Shown piece after piece: positions 1 through 8,783 of a stretch of DNA of 64,000 nucleotides. Source of the DNA: Bradyrhizobium sp. 164 (GTDB lineage Bacteria > Pseudomonadota > Alphaproteobacteria > Rhizobiales > Xanthobacteraceae). The number at the start of each line of letters is the position of its first letter. The stretch's first letter is position 1. The position numbers were made by a program, and so were the translations under genes. The DNA lies in the NCBI RefSeq assembly GCF_023073715.1, contig NZ_JADPKA010000018.1, positions 209,478 to 273,477 of the forward strand. Direction: 5' to 3'. The notes under the pieces are model-generated. The model was given only the letters and a program-made list of their open reading frames with translations, ran no database searches and was not told the origin of the DNA.

Positions 1-651
1 ACCAAAGCCAAAGCCGGCGCGATCATCGTGCCCGTGACGCTGTTCGAGCAGAACTGCACCATCATCTGGGACGAGCCCTCCAAAAAGGCCGTGGTGATCG
101 ATCCCGGCGGCGACGTGCCGAAGATTCTGGATGCGATCAAGCAGACCGGCGTCACCGTGGAGAAGATCTGGCTGACCCACGGCCATATCGACCATGTCGG
201 CGGCGCGGCCGATCTGCGCGACGCGCTGAAGGTGCCGATCGAGGGCCCGCATGAAACGGACAAGTTCCTGCTCGACAATGTGGTCGAGAGCGGCGCGCGC
301 TTCGGCATGACGGGGGTGCGCAACTTTGCGCCGGACCGCTGGCTCGACGAAGGCGACAGCGTCTCGATCGGCGGCTTGCAGTTCGACATCCTGCACTGCC
401 CCGGCCACTCGCCCGGCAGTGTGGTGTTCTTCAACAAGGACTTGCGTTTTGCGCATGTCGGCGACGTCCTGTTCGCCGGCTCGGTCGGACGCACCGACCT
501 GCCCGGCGGCAGTCACGCCACGCTGATCAATTCGATAAAGACCAAGCTCTTGCCGCTCGGCGATGACGTCGGCTTCATCTGCGGACACGGCGCCGGCTCG
601 AGCATCGGCCAGGAGCGGATGACCAATCCGTTCATCACCGGCGAGATGTAA
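1..651 (+). CDS. MBL-fold metallo-hydrolase (glyoxalase II-like), 5' truncated
   Basis: Zinc-dependent hydrolase of the metallo-beta-lactamase fold, in the small glyoxalase II-like group that often acts on thioesters of glutathione or similar thiols. The reading frame is open back to base 1, so the true start lies before the window; the GTG at 28 is internal to a typical N-terminal strand. The THGHIDH metal motif is about 50 codons after base 28, a second histidine lies in HCPGHSPGS, the bridging Asp is in HVGDVLF, and the last histidine is in CGHGAGS. The usual Pro of the GHGPGS motif is Ala here. The substrate cannot be told from sequence. Confidence 0.88.
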   Translation, partial: TKAKAGAIIVPVTLFEQNCTIIWDEPSKKAVVIDPGGDVPKILDAIKQTGVTVEKIWLTHGHIDHVGGAADLRDALKVPIEGPHETDKFLLDNVVESGARFGMTGVRNFAPDRWLDEGDSVSIGGLQFDILHCPGHSPGSVVFFNKDLRFAHVGDVLFAGSVGRTDLPGGSHATLINSIKTKLLPLGDDVGFICGHGAGSSIGQERMTNPFITGEM

Positions 652-655
652 GGTT

Positions 656-1042
656 CTACTCGGCGGCGTCCGCCAGCGCCGCGGGTTCGCTCAGGTTACG
701 GTCGCCCCATTCCCGGATCGCGGCGACGACCGGCACAAAACTCCTGCCCTTGCGAGTCAGGCGATACTCGACCTTCGGCGGCACCTCGCCAAAATCCTTG
801 CGGTCGATCAGGCCGCTCGCCGTCAGCGCCTTCAATTCGCGGCTGAGCACGCGCGGGGTGATCTCCGCGCTGCCTTCCGTGCCGCGCAGCAGACCGCTCC
901 TGATCTCGCCGTAGCGGCGCGGACCATCCTTCAAATCCCAGACGATGCGCAGCTTGTACTTGCCGCTGATCATCTTCTGAAACGCCGCGACCGGACAGGT
1001 GCGCGCCGGGTTCGCTGTTGCCTTCACCAGTGCCTTGGCCAT
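656..1042 (-). CDS. HxlR-family transcriptional regulator
   Basis: Winged-helix DNA-binding protein of the HxlR family, about 128 residues, the usual length. It begins with the family's Cys-containing lead (CPVAAF near residue 16), which in several relatives senses thiol stress or electrophiles, and ends with a typical wing and dimerisation helix (VEYRLTRKGRSF). An upstream in-frame ATG exists at 1141, but the ATG at 1042 is preceded by a strong GGAGGA ribosome site and gives the family length. It is transcribed away from the small protein at 1183, so it probably represses both itself and that gene from the shared 140 bp gap. Confidence 0.85.
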   Translation of the reverse strand: MAKALVKATANPARTCPVAAFQKMISGKYKLRIVWDLKDGPRRYGEIRSGLLRGTEGSAEITPRVLSRELKALTASGLIDRKDFGEVPPKVEYRLTRKGRSFVPVVAAIREWGDRNLSEPAALADAAE

Positions 1043-1098
1043 CTCGTCTCCTCCATGCGCATCCAGCTTGCACGAGAATAGGGGCGGCGCCGAAAAAA

Positions 1099-1124
1099 TC
1101 CATACTATCAATTTTGTCCATACT
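1099..1124. promoter_or_regulatory. candidate HxlR operator (direct repeat TCCATACT)
   Basis: Two exact copies of TCCATACT lie 18 bp apart (1099-1106 and 1117-1124) in the divergent gap between the HxlR regulator and the gene at 1183. This is a local AT-rich patch in otherwise GC-rich DNA. HxlR regulators bind sites in such divergent gaps, so this is a plausible operator, but the assignment is inference. Confidence 0.35.
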
Positions 1125-1182
1125 TGCAGGATCGCGTGCAAGGCGCAGATGATTGACGCACATGACGAACAGGGAGCGTCAC

Positions 1183-1485
1183 ATGAAGCACTTCATGATC
1201 AAGTATGAATTCAGGAGCGGCACGACGGAGGCCTGGCACCAGGAGGTCGGCCGTTTCATCAGGGCGATCGACGGCGATCCGGAGCTGAAAGGGCGGATCG
1301 GCTATCGTGTCCTGAAGCACCGCGACGACGGCAGCTATATCCACCTCGCCAGCGTCATGGACGATACCGCGCAAAAGACCCTGCAATCGCGCGACTTCTT
1401 TCGGGCCTATCAGGAGATGACGCGCAAGGTGGCCGGCGGCGAGGTCACGGTGACGCCGATCGAGATGATTGGCGCAACGGCGTAG
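1183..1485 (+). CDS. small dimeric alpha/beta-barrel protein (antibiotic biosynthesis monooxygenase-like)
   Basis: Protein of about 100 residues whose pattern (a short MKHFMIKYEF first strand, then helix, strand, helix) suggests the ferredoxin-like dimeric alpha/beta barrel of quinol monooxygenase and ABM proteins. The start at 1183 was chosen over the in-frame ATG at 1153 because an AGGGAG ribosome site lies just before it and because it starts directly with the first strand. It is divergent from an HxlR regulator, a pairing seen for electrophile- or quinone-responsive enzymes. The function is not established; a regulator-controlled detoxification role is inference. Confidence 0.7.
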   Translation: MKHFMIKYEFRSGTTEAWHQEVGRFIRAIDGDPELKGRIGYRVLKHRDDGSYIHLASVMDDTAQKTLQSRDFFRAYQEMTRKVAGGEVTVTPIEMIGATA

Positions 1486-1511
1486 TGAGTATCATCTGCC
1501 TGCGCGACAAA

Positions 1512-2681
1512 CTACTTCATCAACCCCGCCGCCGTCAGCGCGCGCGTGATGATCCGGCCGAGATCGAAGCTGCGTGTTCTCTCGCGCTTCGGCTCGGCCG
1601 GCTTTTCGGCGACAGCGGTCAGGATCGAGCGGGCGAGATGCGGCGCGGGCGTCAGCGCCGGCTTCGATGACTTGGCTTGCGCCTTCTTTGCCGCCTCCGG
1701 AATCCAGCCGGTGAGACCGAAGAACTTTGCGATGTGATAGGACGAGGAGATGCCGGCCTCGATCAGGAATGCGCCTTCCATGCCGTAGCGCTGATCGTTG
1801 TCGGCGAGACCGAGCGGCGTGCCGTGCGCCATGTCGGTGATGGCGTAGGACTCGACCAGCGTCTCGCCGTCCTTGTTCCACCAGGCCTGACGCGGATAGC
1901 CGTCCACAATGGTCTCCGCCATCGGCACCTCGGGCAGATCGTGCAAATCGAGCCATTGCTTGACGATCTCGTTGGCATTGCCGGGGTTGACGGTGCGGTC
2001 GGCGCTGCCGTGCCACACCGACACCTTCGGCCAGGGACCACGATGATCAGAGGCGCGGCGCACGAGATCGCCGAGCTCGCGCGCCGGACGCGCCGGGGAA
2101 TGGAACATGCCGTCCAGCGCCTCGCGCAGGTTCGAGGCAATGCCATAGGGCAAGCCGGCGATCATCGCGCCGGCCGCGAAGACTTCCGGATAGGTCGCGA
2201 GCATCACCGACGTCATGCCGCCGCCGGCGGACAGGCCGGTGATGAAGATGCGCTTGGGGTCGATGCGATGCGCTTCCACCATGTGCGCGATCATCTCGCG
2301 AATCGAACGCGCCTCGCCGCTGTCCCGTGCGGTGTCTTCCGGATTGAACCAGTTGAAGCAGGTGTTGCCGTTGTTGATGCGCTGCTGCTCGGGCATCAGC
2401 AGCGCGAAGCCGTAATGCTTCGCCAGCGTCGACCAGCCGGCGCCGAGATCGTAGCCGGAAGCGGTCTGGCCGCAGCCGTGCAGCACGACGACGAGCGCGC
2501 GCGGCTGCTGAAGCTGCGCCGGCACGAACGCGAACATGCGCAAGGTCCCGGGATTGACACCGAAGCCCGTGACCTCTTGCAGTGGGCTGGATGAACCTGC
2601 GCTGCGGCCGAGTTCGGCAAAGCGCAGACCGTCCAGCTTTGGCAGACGTCTCAAGAGATCGACATTTCTGGCTAACGACAC
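1512..2681 (-). CDS. PHB depolymerase-family esterase
   Basis: Alpha/beta-hydrolase of the poly(3-hydroxybutyrate) depolymerase/feruloyl-esterase group (esterase_phb type), about 389 residues. The oxyanion segment LHGCGQT is near residue 67, the nucleophile elbow GLSAG near 149-153, a catalytic Asp is likely in WHGSADRTVNP near 228, and a His in DMAHGTPLG. The motif NTCFNWF is characteristic of the group. The frame is open to an ATG at 2816, but the GTG at 2681 has an AGGAAG ribosome site and begins at the conserved SLARNVDLL segment. There is no clear signal peptide, so it probably acts in the cell on short esters or polymer fragments. Confidence 0.85.
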   Translation of the reverse strand: MSLARNVDLLRRLPKLDGLRFAELGRSAGSSSPLQEVTGFGVNPGTLRMFAFVPAQLQQPRALVVVLHGCGQTASGYDLGAGWSTLAKHYGFALLMPEQQRINNGNTCFNWFNPEDTARDSGEARSIREMIAHMVEAHRIDPKRIFITGLSAGGGMTSVMLATYPEVFAAGAMIAGLPYGIASNLREALDGMFHSPARPARELGDLVRRASDHRGPWPKVSVWHGSADRTVNPGNANEIVKQWLDLHDLPEVPMAETIVDGYPRQAWWNKDGETLVESYAITDMAHGTPLGLADNDQRYGMEGAFLIEAGISSSYHIAKFFGLTGWIPEAAKKAQAKSSKPALTPAPHLARSILTAVAEKPAEPKRERTRSFDLGRIITRALTAAGLMK

Positions 2682-3290
2682 GGCAACTTCCTGGTGGGCG
2701 AGGTTCAACTCCAGCCAAACCAGATAGTTGCTGCATTGCGAAATAAAAAGGCCGTGTGCTGTCAATCCTGCAAAATCGACGGGATTTCCCGTGGAATCTG
2801 CGCTCATTAACCGCAATGCCCTGACTTCGTGCCGATGCGGGGCGCATTCACGCCAGAAATGCGGCGCAGATCATGATCAATGTGACAGACAGCCCAAGCG
2901 AGATGAGAAATCCTGCGCGCGCTGAAGGCGCGGCTGCCCCAATCGTCGGTGACCAACAGATGCAGGATCGCCGGCACCTGCTCGCACCATCAAGGCGGCG
3001 GTCGCGCCCTGCGCCAGCTACCGTCCGAGCATGACGATCTCCTGTGAATGATCAAACGCGATCGCCTTCCGGCGCCAGAGCACGGCATCTACGTTCTTCG
3101 TGCCCTGACAAAGGTCGCGGGTGGCCGGGACAAGCCCGGCCGTAAGCGCCTGCACGCAAGAATGGGGGAGGAAAAAGACAGACGCATGCGCGCATTCCGC
3201 CATGCGGGACATCGTACGATTGCGTTCGCTTCCGCGAGCACGTAGCCTCGCCGCTTCAACAAACAGAAAATCAAAGCCGGAGAGAACGCC
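2682..3290. other. gene-free interval between divergent esterase and monooxygenase genes
   Basis: About 600 bp with no convincing gene. A 53-codon frame (2874 to about 3030) opens with ATG but lacks a ribosome site and recognisable composition. The 208-codon frame on the minus strand (3018-3644) runs antisense into the monooxygenase gene and is judged a shadow. The interval should hold the promoters of the two divergent genes; no clear promoter pair was identified. Confidence 0.5.
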
Positions 3291-4526
3291 ATGGCGCGCC
3301 TGAAGTTTGGAGCCTTTCTTGCCCCGCATCATCCGATCGGGGAGCATCCGATGCTCCAGTTCCGGCGCGACCTCGACCTGGTCGAGCAGCTGGATAGCCT
3401 CGGTTATGACGAGTTCTGGTGCGGCGAGCATCACTCCTCCGGCTGGGAGATGATCGCATCGCCCGAGATGTTCCTGGCCGCGGCCGGCGAGCGCACCAAG
3501 CGGATCAAGCTTGGCACCGGGGTGGTGTCGCTGCCCTATCACCATCCCTTCAACGTCGCCCAGCGCATGGTGCAGCTCGACCATATGACCGGCGGCCGCG
3601 CCATCTTCGGCTCCGGCCCGGGCGCGCTGGCGTCCGACGCGCACACGCTGGGCATCGACCCGATGACGCAGCGCGACCGCCAGGACGAGGCGATCGGCGT
3701 GATCCGCCGCCTCTTCAACGGCGAGCGCGTCACCGCGAAGAGCGACTGGTTCACCATGAACGACGCCGCGCTCCAGATCCTACCCTTGCAGGAGGAGATG
3801 CCGTTCGTGGTGGCCTCGCAGATCTCTCCCTCCGGCATGACGCTCGCCGGAAAATACGGCATCGGCATCATCTCGCTGGGCTCGATGACGACGCAGGGAC
3901 TGATGTCGCTGCAGCAGCAATGGCAGTTCGCCGAGGACGCGGCGAAAAAACACGGCACCAATGTGAGCCGCGCCGACTGGCGCGTGCTCCTGACCTGGCA
4001 TATCGCCGAGACACGCGAGCAGGCGCGCCGCGAGGCCGGTGCAGGGCTGATGCGCTGGCACAACGAATATAATGTCGGCACGTTGCAACGTCCGGGCCTC
4101 ACGGCTTTTTCCTCACCTGATGAGGCCGTGGACAAGACCGCCTTCGTCGAAGGCGCGGCATCCACCATCGGCACGCCCGACGATCTCGTCAAAACCATCA
4201 AGAATGTGATGCAAGTGTCCGGCGGCGTCGGCGCCATCATCGGCTTCGTGCATGACTGGGCCAATCCGGAGAATACGCGCCGCAGCTGGGACATGGTCGC
4301 GCGCTACGTCGTGCCGGAGATCAACGGCTATATCGACGGTCTTCGCAAGTCGCAAAAATTCGTGATCGAGAATCGCGCGATCTTCGAGCGCGCGGGCCAG
4401 GCCGTGATGGCCAAGATCATGGAGAACGAGAAGGCCGCCGAGGCGCTGAAGGTGACTGGCCCCGGCCGTGTCGCGATTCCCGCCGTGAACGCACCGGATT
4501 TGCAGAAGGAAGCGGCGAAGCGGTAG
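3291..4526 (+). CDS. LLM-class flavin-dependent monooxygenase
   Basis: Luciferase-like monooxygenase of 411 residues that would use reduced FMN and oxygen to oxidise an organic substrate. The TIM-barrel signature is visible: N-terminal LKFGAFLAPHHP, the GYDEFWCGEHH segment near residue 38-48, GTGVVSLPYHHPF near 82-95, and LDHMTGGRAIFGSGPG near 103-118. The C-terminal part (GTPDDLVKTI) is typical. The start has a GGAGAG ribosome site seven bases upstream. A cytochrome P450 follows 375 bp downstream on the same strand, so the two may serve degradation of a terpene-like or other hydrophobic compound, but that link is inference. Confidence 0.85.
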   Translation: MARLKFGAFLAPHHPIGEHPMLQFRRDLDLVEQLDSLGYDEFWCGEHHSSGWEMIASPEMFLAAAGERTKRIKLGTGVVSLPYHHPFNVAQRMVQLDHMTGGRAIFGSGPGALASDAHTLGIDPMTQRDRQDEAIGVIRRLFNGERVTAKSDWFTMNDAALQILPLQEEMPFVVASQISPSGMTLAGKYGIGIISLGSMTTQGLMSLQQQWQFAEDAAKKHGTNVSRADWRVLLTWHIAETREQARREAGAGLMRWHNEYNVGTLQRPGLTAFSSPDEAVDKTAFVEGAASTIGTPDDLVKTIKNVMQVSGGVGAIIGFVHDWANPENTRRSWDMVARYVVPEINGYIDGLRKSQKFVIENRAIFERAGQAVMAKIMENEKAAEALKVTGPGRVAIPAVNAPDLQKEAAKR

Positions 4527-4587
4527 GCGCCGATCTGCGCTCCCGCAGGGCTGTCGCATATACTTGGCGGCGCCTGAGCGAGCGCCT

Positions 4588-4758
4588 CGTGCTTCGAGAC
4601 GACCGCGGAGCCTGTCATCGGGCCGCGCTTTGCGCGGACCCGGTGGCGGTCTCCTCAGGATCAGGCTAAGCGGCATCGGCGTCCGCCGAATCTGCTGCCG
4701 CGCGCTCCGTCCTCATCCTGAGGGCCCACCAAAGGCGGGCGTCTCGAAGGATCGGCCG
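4588..4758. repeat. dispersed intergenic repeat, family CTTCGAGACG
   Basis: Non-coding sequence between the monooxygenase and P450 genes. It carries CTTCGAGACGACCGC (about 4591) and, in opposite orientation, GCGGGCGTCTCGAAGGAT (about 4736-4753), with CTCCTCAGGAT and CATCCTGAGG between them, so it is a pair of inverted units. The same unit recurs at about 39305-39399 and 41820-41946. A separate short hairpin, CCCGGCTTCGCCGGG, lies just after it at 4787-4801. Confidence 0.75.
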
Positions 4759-4901
4759 CAAGGACTGCTCTCAAATGCGATTGTCCCGGCTTCGCCGGGA
4801 CGACAACGACGCGCGTGTGACGATTTTGTGCGCAAACGACCGCCGTGTCATCGCAATCGGCTGTGCTATGCTGACCGTGTCCGCCAACCGGAGCGATCGT
4901 C

Positions 4902-6278
4902 ATGTCGATGCAGAATGTGGCCGCCCCTGCGCTTCAGTTCACTGCGCCCAGGCGCAACGAGCTGACGCACATTCCCGGCGACGAGGGCTGGCCGATCATC
5001 GGCAAGACCTTTCAGGTGCTCGCCGACCCCAAGGGCCACGTCGAGGCGAACGGCGCCAAATACGGCCCGGTCTACCGCACGCACATTTTCGGCGAGACCA
5101 ATGTCGTGCTGCTCGGTCCGGAAGCGAACGAGCTCGTGATGTTCGACCAGCAGAAGCTGTTCTCGTCGACACACGGCTGGAACAGGGTGCTCGGTCTGTT
5201 GTTTCCGCGCGGGCTGATGCTGCTCGATTTCGATGAGCACCGCCTGCATCGCAAGGCGCTGTCGGTCGCGTTCAAGTCCGGTCCGATGAAGTCGTATCTG
5301 CGCGATCTCGATCGCGGCATTTCCGCGCGCGTCGCGCAGTGGAAGGCCAAGCCCGGCGAGATGCAGCTCTACCCGGCGATGAAGCAGCTCACGCTCGATC
5401 TCGCTGCGGCCTCGTTTCTCGGCGCCGACATCGGACCGGAAGTCGACGAGATCAACCGTGCCTTCATCGACATGGTCGCGGCCGCCGTCGCCCCGATCCG
5501 CCGCCCCCTGCCGGGCACCCAGATGGCGCGAGGCGTGAAGGGGCGCAAACGCATCGTCGCCTATTTCCGCGAGCAGATTCCGCTGCGACGCGGCAATCAT
5601 GGCGGCGACGACCTGTTCTCGCAGCTCTGCCGCGCCACCCATGAAGACGGCGCGCTGCTGTCGGAGCAGGACATCGTCGACCATATGAGCTTCCTGATGA
5701 TGGCGGCGCACGACACGCTGACCTCGTCCCTGACCTCCTTCATCGGCGAGCTCGCGGCAAATCCGGACTGGCAGAACAGGCTGCGGGAGGAGGTCCTCGC
5801 GCTGGGGCTCGCTCCGAATGCGCCGAGCAGCTTCGACGATCTGGAAAAGATGCCGCTGTCGGAGATGGCGTTTAAGGAGGCGCTGCGGATCAAGCCGCCG
5901 GTACCATCGATGCCGCGCCGCGCGATGCGCGCTTTCACTTTCAAGGGCTTTACGATCCCCGCCGGCACCGCCGTCGGCGTCAATCCGCTCTACACACATC
6001 ACATGAAGGACATCTGGCCGGAGCCGGACCGCTTCGATCCTCTGCGGTTCACCGAGGAAGCCCAGCGCAACCGCCACCGCTTCGCCTTTGTGCCGTTCGG
6101 CGGCGGCGCGCATATGTGCCTCGGCCTGCACTTCGCCTATATGCAGACGAAATGCTTCGCGCGGCATTTTTTGCAGAACATCGAGGTGTCGCTGGAACCG
6201 GGCTACAAGCCGGACTGGCAGATGTGGCCGATCCCGAAGCCGCGGGACGGCTTGCAGGTGCGGGTGAAGGCGATTTAG
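4902..6278 (+). CDS. cytochrome P450
   Basis: Heme-thiolate monooxygenase of 458 residues, soluble (no membrane anchor). The heme-binding loop FGGGAHMCLG places the axial cysteine at about residue 406; the ExxR pair of helix K is E326/R329 (EALRIKPP); the oxygen-activation helix reads AAHDTLT near 268-274, where the usual first Gly is replaced by Ala-His. The opening (IPGDEGWPIIGKTF) resembles the CYP120/CYP26-like clan that hydroxylates retinoids or sterol-like lipids, so a hydrophobic substrate is likely. A GGAGCG ribosome site precedes the ATG. No ferredoxin or reductase gene is adjacent. Confidence 0.9.
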   Translation: MSMQNVAAPALQFTAPRRNELTHIPGDEGWPIIGKTFQVLADPKGHVEANGAKYGPVYRTHIFGETNVVLLGPEANELVMFDQQKLFSSTHGWNRVLGLLFPRGLMLLDFDEHRLHRKALSVAFKSGPMKSYLRDLDRGISARVAQWKAKPGEMQLYPAMKQLTLDLAAASFLGADIGPEVDEINRAFIDMVAAAVAPIRRPLPGTQMARGVKGRKRIVAYFREQIPLRRGNHGGDDLFSQLCRATHEDGALLSEQDIVDHMSFLMMAAHDTLTSSLTSFIGELAANPDWQNRLREEVLALGLAPNAPSSFDDLEKMPLSEMAFKEALRIKPPVPSMPRRAMRAFTFKGFTIPAGTAVGVNPLYTHHMKDIWPEPDRFDPLRFTEEAQRNRHRFAFVPFGGGAHMCLGLHFAYMQTKCFARHFLQNIEVSLEPGYKPDWQMWPIPKPRDGLQVRVKAI

Positions 6279-6286
6279 CGCCACAC

Positions 6287-6403
6287 CGTCATTGCGAGCG
6301 AAGCGAAGCAATCCAGACTATCTCCGCGGAAACAGGCTGGATTGCTTCGTCGCCCGCGACAAAATTGCTTCGCAATTTGATCGCGGACTCCTCGCAATGA
6401 CGA
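6287..6403. repeat. intergenic palindromic repeat (CGTCATTGCGAGCGAAGCG type)
   Basis: The left end reads CGTCATTGCGAGCGAAGCG and the right end carries the complement CTCGCAATGACG; inner arms GCAATCCAG and CTGGATTGC also pair, giving a hairpin of about 115 nt. It lies between convergent genes, the P450 (plus) and the SDR (minus). The element type recurs in many proteobacterial genomes; only one copy was noticed in this window. Confidence 0.8.
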
Positions 6404-6439
6404 GATCGGATTGATAGCTCGCAGCACAAGAAGCGCACT

Positions 6440-6464
6440 CCCTCTCCCGCAAGCGGGAGAGGTG
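6440..6464. repeat. short CCCTCTCCC palindrome
   Basis: The inverted repeat CTCTCCCGCAAGCGGGAGAG lies just after the larger repeat and before the end of the SDR gene. It is a minimal member of the CTCTCCC palindrome family found at many intergenic sites here, and could also act as a bidirectional terminator stem between the convergent genes. Confidence 0.6.
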
Positions 6465-6488
6465 TTGGAGCCCGCCTCCCGCTCGCCG

Positions 6489-7328
6489 CTACGCCCCCTG
6501 ATCGAACGCCTTGCGCAAGGCCACGTAACCCTGTTGCTGCTGGCTCCAGTTGCGGCCGCCGGTCATGGCACCGTCGACGACGAGGTCGTGGCCGTTGATG
6601 AAGCTGGACTCGTCGCTCGCCAGGAACACCGCGGCGTGGGCGATGTCATCAGGGAGACCGGCGCGCGGGATCGGCTGCGCGGTCTTGTAGACCTCGCGCA
6701 TCACCGCCGGCGTCTTCTCGGCTGCGTCGGTCGACAGCCCGAGTGCCTTGCCGAAGATTCCGGTTGCGATCGCGCCGGGCGAGATCGAGTTGACGCGCAC
6801 GTTTGACTCGCCGAGCTCCATCGCCACGCATTTGGTGAGATGGATCACCGCCGCCTTGGCCGCGCTATAGACCATCGAGGACGAGAACCCGGCGAGACGG
6901 CCGGCGATGCTGCCATTGTTGATGATGCTGCCAAAACCCTGCTTCTTCATGTGGGGCGCTGCGTGCTTCATGCCGAGCATGACGCTGCGCACCAGCGTCG
7001 CCATCGCCGCGTCGAACCGCTCGACCTCGAGGCCTTCGATGCCCCCGGTCTGCGCCGGACCGCCGGCATTATTGAAGAGGCAATCGATCTTGCCGAATTT
7101 GTCCACCGCGAGCGCGATCAGCGCCTGCATCTGCGCTTCGACCGTCACGTCCGTCTGGCGGAAGACGCAAGTCGGCCCGAGCTGCTTCGCCAGCGCCTCG
7201 CCTTCGGCGATGCGCCGGCCCGCGATCACAATTTTGGCACCTTCGGCAACGAAGACTTCCGCGGTGCGCAATCCGATCCCGCTCGTCGCGCCGGTGATGA
7301 TCGCAATCTTGCCGTCCAGCCTGCCCAT
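6489..7328 (-). CDS. SDR-family NAD(P)-dependent oxidoreductase
   Basis: Classical short-chain dehydrogenase of 279 residues. The Rossmann nucleotide motif TGATSGIG is at 12-19, NNAGG at 86-90, and the catalytic Ser140, Tyr154 and Lys158 (YSAAK) are all present, followed by the ISPGAIAT segment. It should interconvert an alcohol and a ketone with NAD(P). The frame continues far upstream, but the start at 7328 directly precedes the nucleotide-binding strand and has a GGGAAC ribosome site. It is divergent from the histidine kinase at 7509. The substrate is unknown. Confidence 0.9.
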   Translation of the reverse strand: MGRLDGKIAIITGATSGIGLRTAEVFVAEGAKIVIAGRRIAEGEALAKQLGPTCVFRQTDVTVEAQMQALIALAVDKFGKIDCLFNNAGGPAQTGGIEGLEVERFDAAMATLVRSVMLGMKHAAPHMKKQGFGSIINNGSIAGRLAGFSSSMVYSAAKAAVIHLTKCVAMELGESNVRVNSISPGAIATGIFGKALGLSTDAAEKTPAVMREVYKTAQPIPRAGLPDDIAHAAVFLASDESSFINGHDLVVDGAMTGGRNWSQQQQGYVALRKAFDQGA

Positions 7329-7508
7329 GTAATGTTCCCGTTTTCGAATGATTTGATTTTCAGATGGCGGACACTGACAGATGACGGCGCCGCGACGGTC
7401 ACTATTCCCGCCGACCCGTGGCAAGGCAAGCTTTGCTTGCGTGTCCGACATGCGTAACATTCGAACCCATGGCTCGACTTTCGGACGGGCATCGCGACCG
7501 GGCTGGGC

Positions 7509-8474
7509 ATGGGGAAGCTGATCGACGAGTTCCGCAAGGGCTGGCAGGGCGTGGCACCGCCATCGCTCGGTCTGAGCATCGCCTTCGCGGTCGCCTGCCT
7601 GCTGCTCGCGACGCTGTCGCGCTGGGCTCTCGCCCAGGTGCGGCCAGACGTCTACTTCACCCCGTATTTCCCGGCCGTGTTCTTCGCCGCCGCGTTCGGA
7701 GGCTTCCGGATCGGCATCGTGACCGCACTTTTCGGCGGCGTGCTCGGCGTGATCGTCAATTTCGGCGATGCCTCTGCCGACCGCGCCCGGTTTGCGCTGC
7801 TGACGCTCTATTGGGTGGTCTGTGCACTCACCATCTGGGGTGTCGAGCACTATCGTACCCTGCTGATCGAGCAGCGCCGGATTTCCAAACGCCTGATCGA
7901 GGAAGAAGACTATCGCAAGCTGCTGGTCGACGAGCTCCAGCACCGGCTCAAGAACAAGCTGTCGACGGTGCACGCCGTGCTGCACCAGGTGCTGCACGAC
8001 CAGCCGCAGGTCTGGGCCCGGATCGATCCGAGGCTGCGGTCGCTGGCCAGCACCGACGATTTGATCTCACGGATCGACAAGGCGGGCTGCGACATCCGCG
8101 ACCTCCTGATCGCGGAGCTCGGGCCTTACGGCCATGTGCGCTTCACCCTCAACGGCGACCGGCTGTTCCTGCCGCCGAAGCTCGCGGTCACGCTGTCACT
8201 GATGTTTCACGAGCTCGCCACCAATGCAGGCAAATATGGCGCGTTCTCTGCACCGCGCGGATTGTTGCAGGTGTCCTGGACGGTCACCGGCGATCGCCTG
8301 ACCATCACTTGGGATGAGACCGAGGGGCCGAGCATCGGCGAGGTGTCGGCACCGGGCTTCGGCACCAAATTGCTGAAGTCGGCGCTAACCGCCTTCGACG
8401 GCAAGACCGAGCTCTCATTCTTGAAAACCGGCCTCCATTGCATCATGCAATGCCGTATCCCCAAGAGCGGCTGA
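7509..8474 (+). CDS. membrane sensor histidine kinase, HWE/HisKA_2 type
   Basis: Histidine kinase of 321 residues with several N-terminal membrane segments (about 20-42, 55-88 and 96-112) and a short linker leading to the phosphoacceptor motif DELQHRLKN with His145, typical of HisKA_2/HWE kinases common in alphaproteobacteria. The ATP-binding domain follows (HELATNAGKYGAFS; later a PGFGTKLL lid). No large periplasmic sensor domain is visible, so the membrane segments may themselves sense. No response regulator is adjacent; HWE kinases often signal to PhyR-like or orphan single-domain receivers. Confidence 0.85.
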   Translation: MGKLIDEFRKGWQGVAPPSLGLSIAFAVACLLLATLSRWALAQVRPDVYFTPYFPAVFFAAAFGGFRIGIVTALFGGVLGVIVNFGDASADRARFALLTLYWVVCALTIWGVEHYRTLLIEQRRISKRLIEEEDYRKLLVDELQHRLKNKLSTVHAVLHQVLHDQPQVWARIDPRLRSLASTDDLISRIDKAGCDIRDLLIAELGPYGHVRFTLNGDRLFLPPKLAVTLSLMFHELATNAGKYGAFSAPRGLLQVSWTVTGDRLTITWDETEGPSIGEVSAPGFGTKLLKSALTAFDGKTELSFLKTGLHCIMQCRIPKSG

Positions 8475-8783
8475 CGGACAACAAAGTTCGGTCGATCGGG
8501 TCACCTCTCCCCGGAGAGAGAGGTGATCGAGCCCGGGGCTCGCATCGGTTCAGCCAAAGCTCATCGCGCCGCCGGATTGTTACAAGCGAAAGAGAACGCG
8601 CGCTCCACTCGCAGTTTCCCTGGGCGCATTGACGCTCTGTTAATGACGATCGGCGGCGCGCGTCGCATGGTCGCAAGTTTCGGCCAAAACACCCCCGTAT
8701 TTCTTCGGACCCCTTAACCAAACTTAAGAGGGAACCGCGCAAGATCGCGTCCATTGCAAAGGCGCGCTGAAACAACAAGATTC
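8475..8783. promoter_or_regulatory. intergenic region with CTTAA-N6-TTAAG palindrome
   Basis: About 300 bp before the GGDEF-EAL gene. A short CTCTCCCCGGAGAGAG hairpin lies near 8504-8524. At 8713-8728 the sequence CTTAACCAAACTTAAG is a perfect 5 bp inverted repeat around a 6 bp spacer, 56 bp before the chosen start. It resembles the alphaproteobacterial CtrA box (TTAA-N7-TTAA) but with spacer 6, so the match is imperfect and the role uncertain. Confidence 0.35.

Noticed and set aside
3018..3644. 208-codon minus-strand frame before the monooxygenase
   Set aside because: Runs antisense into the monooxygenase gene, has no ribosome site and encodes an Arg-rich non-domain protein.
4866..6311. 481-codon minus-strand frame
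   Set aside because: Exact antisense of the P450 gene; GC-rich third positions keep the reverse frame open.
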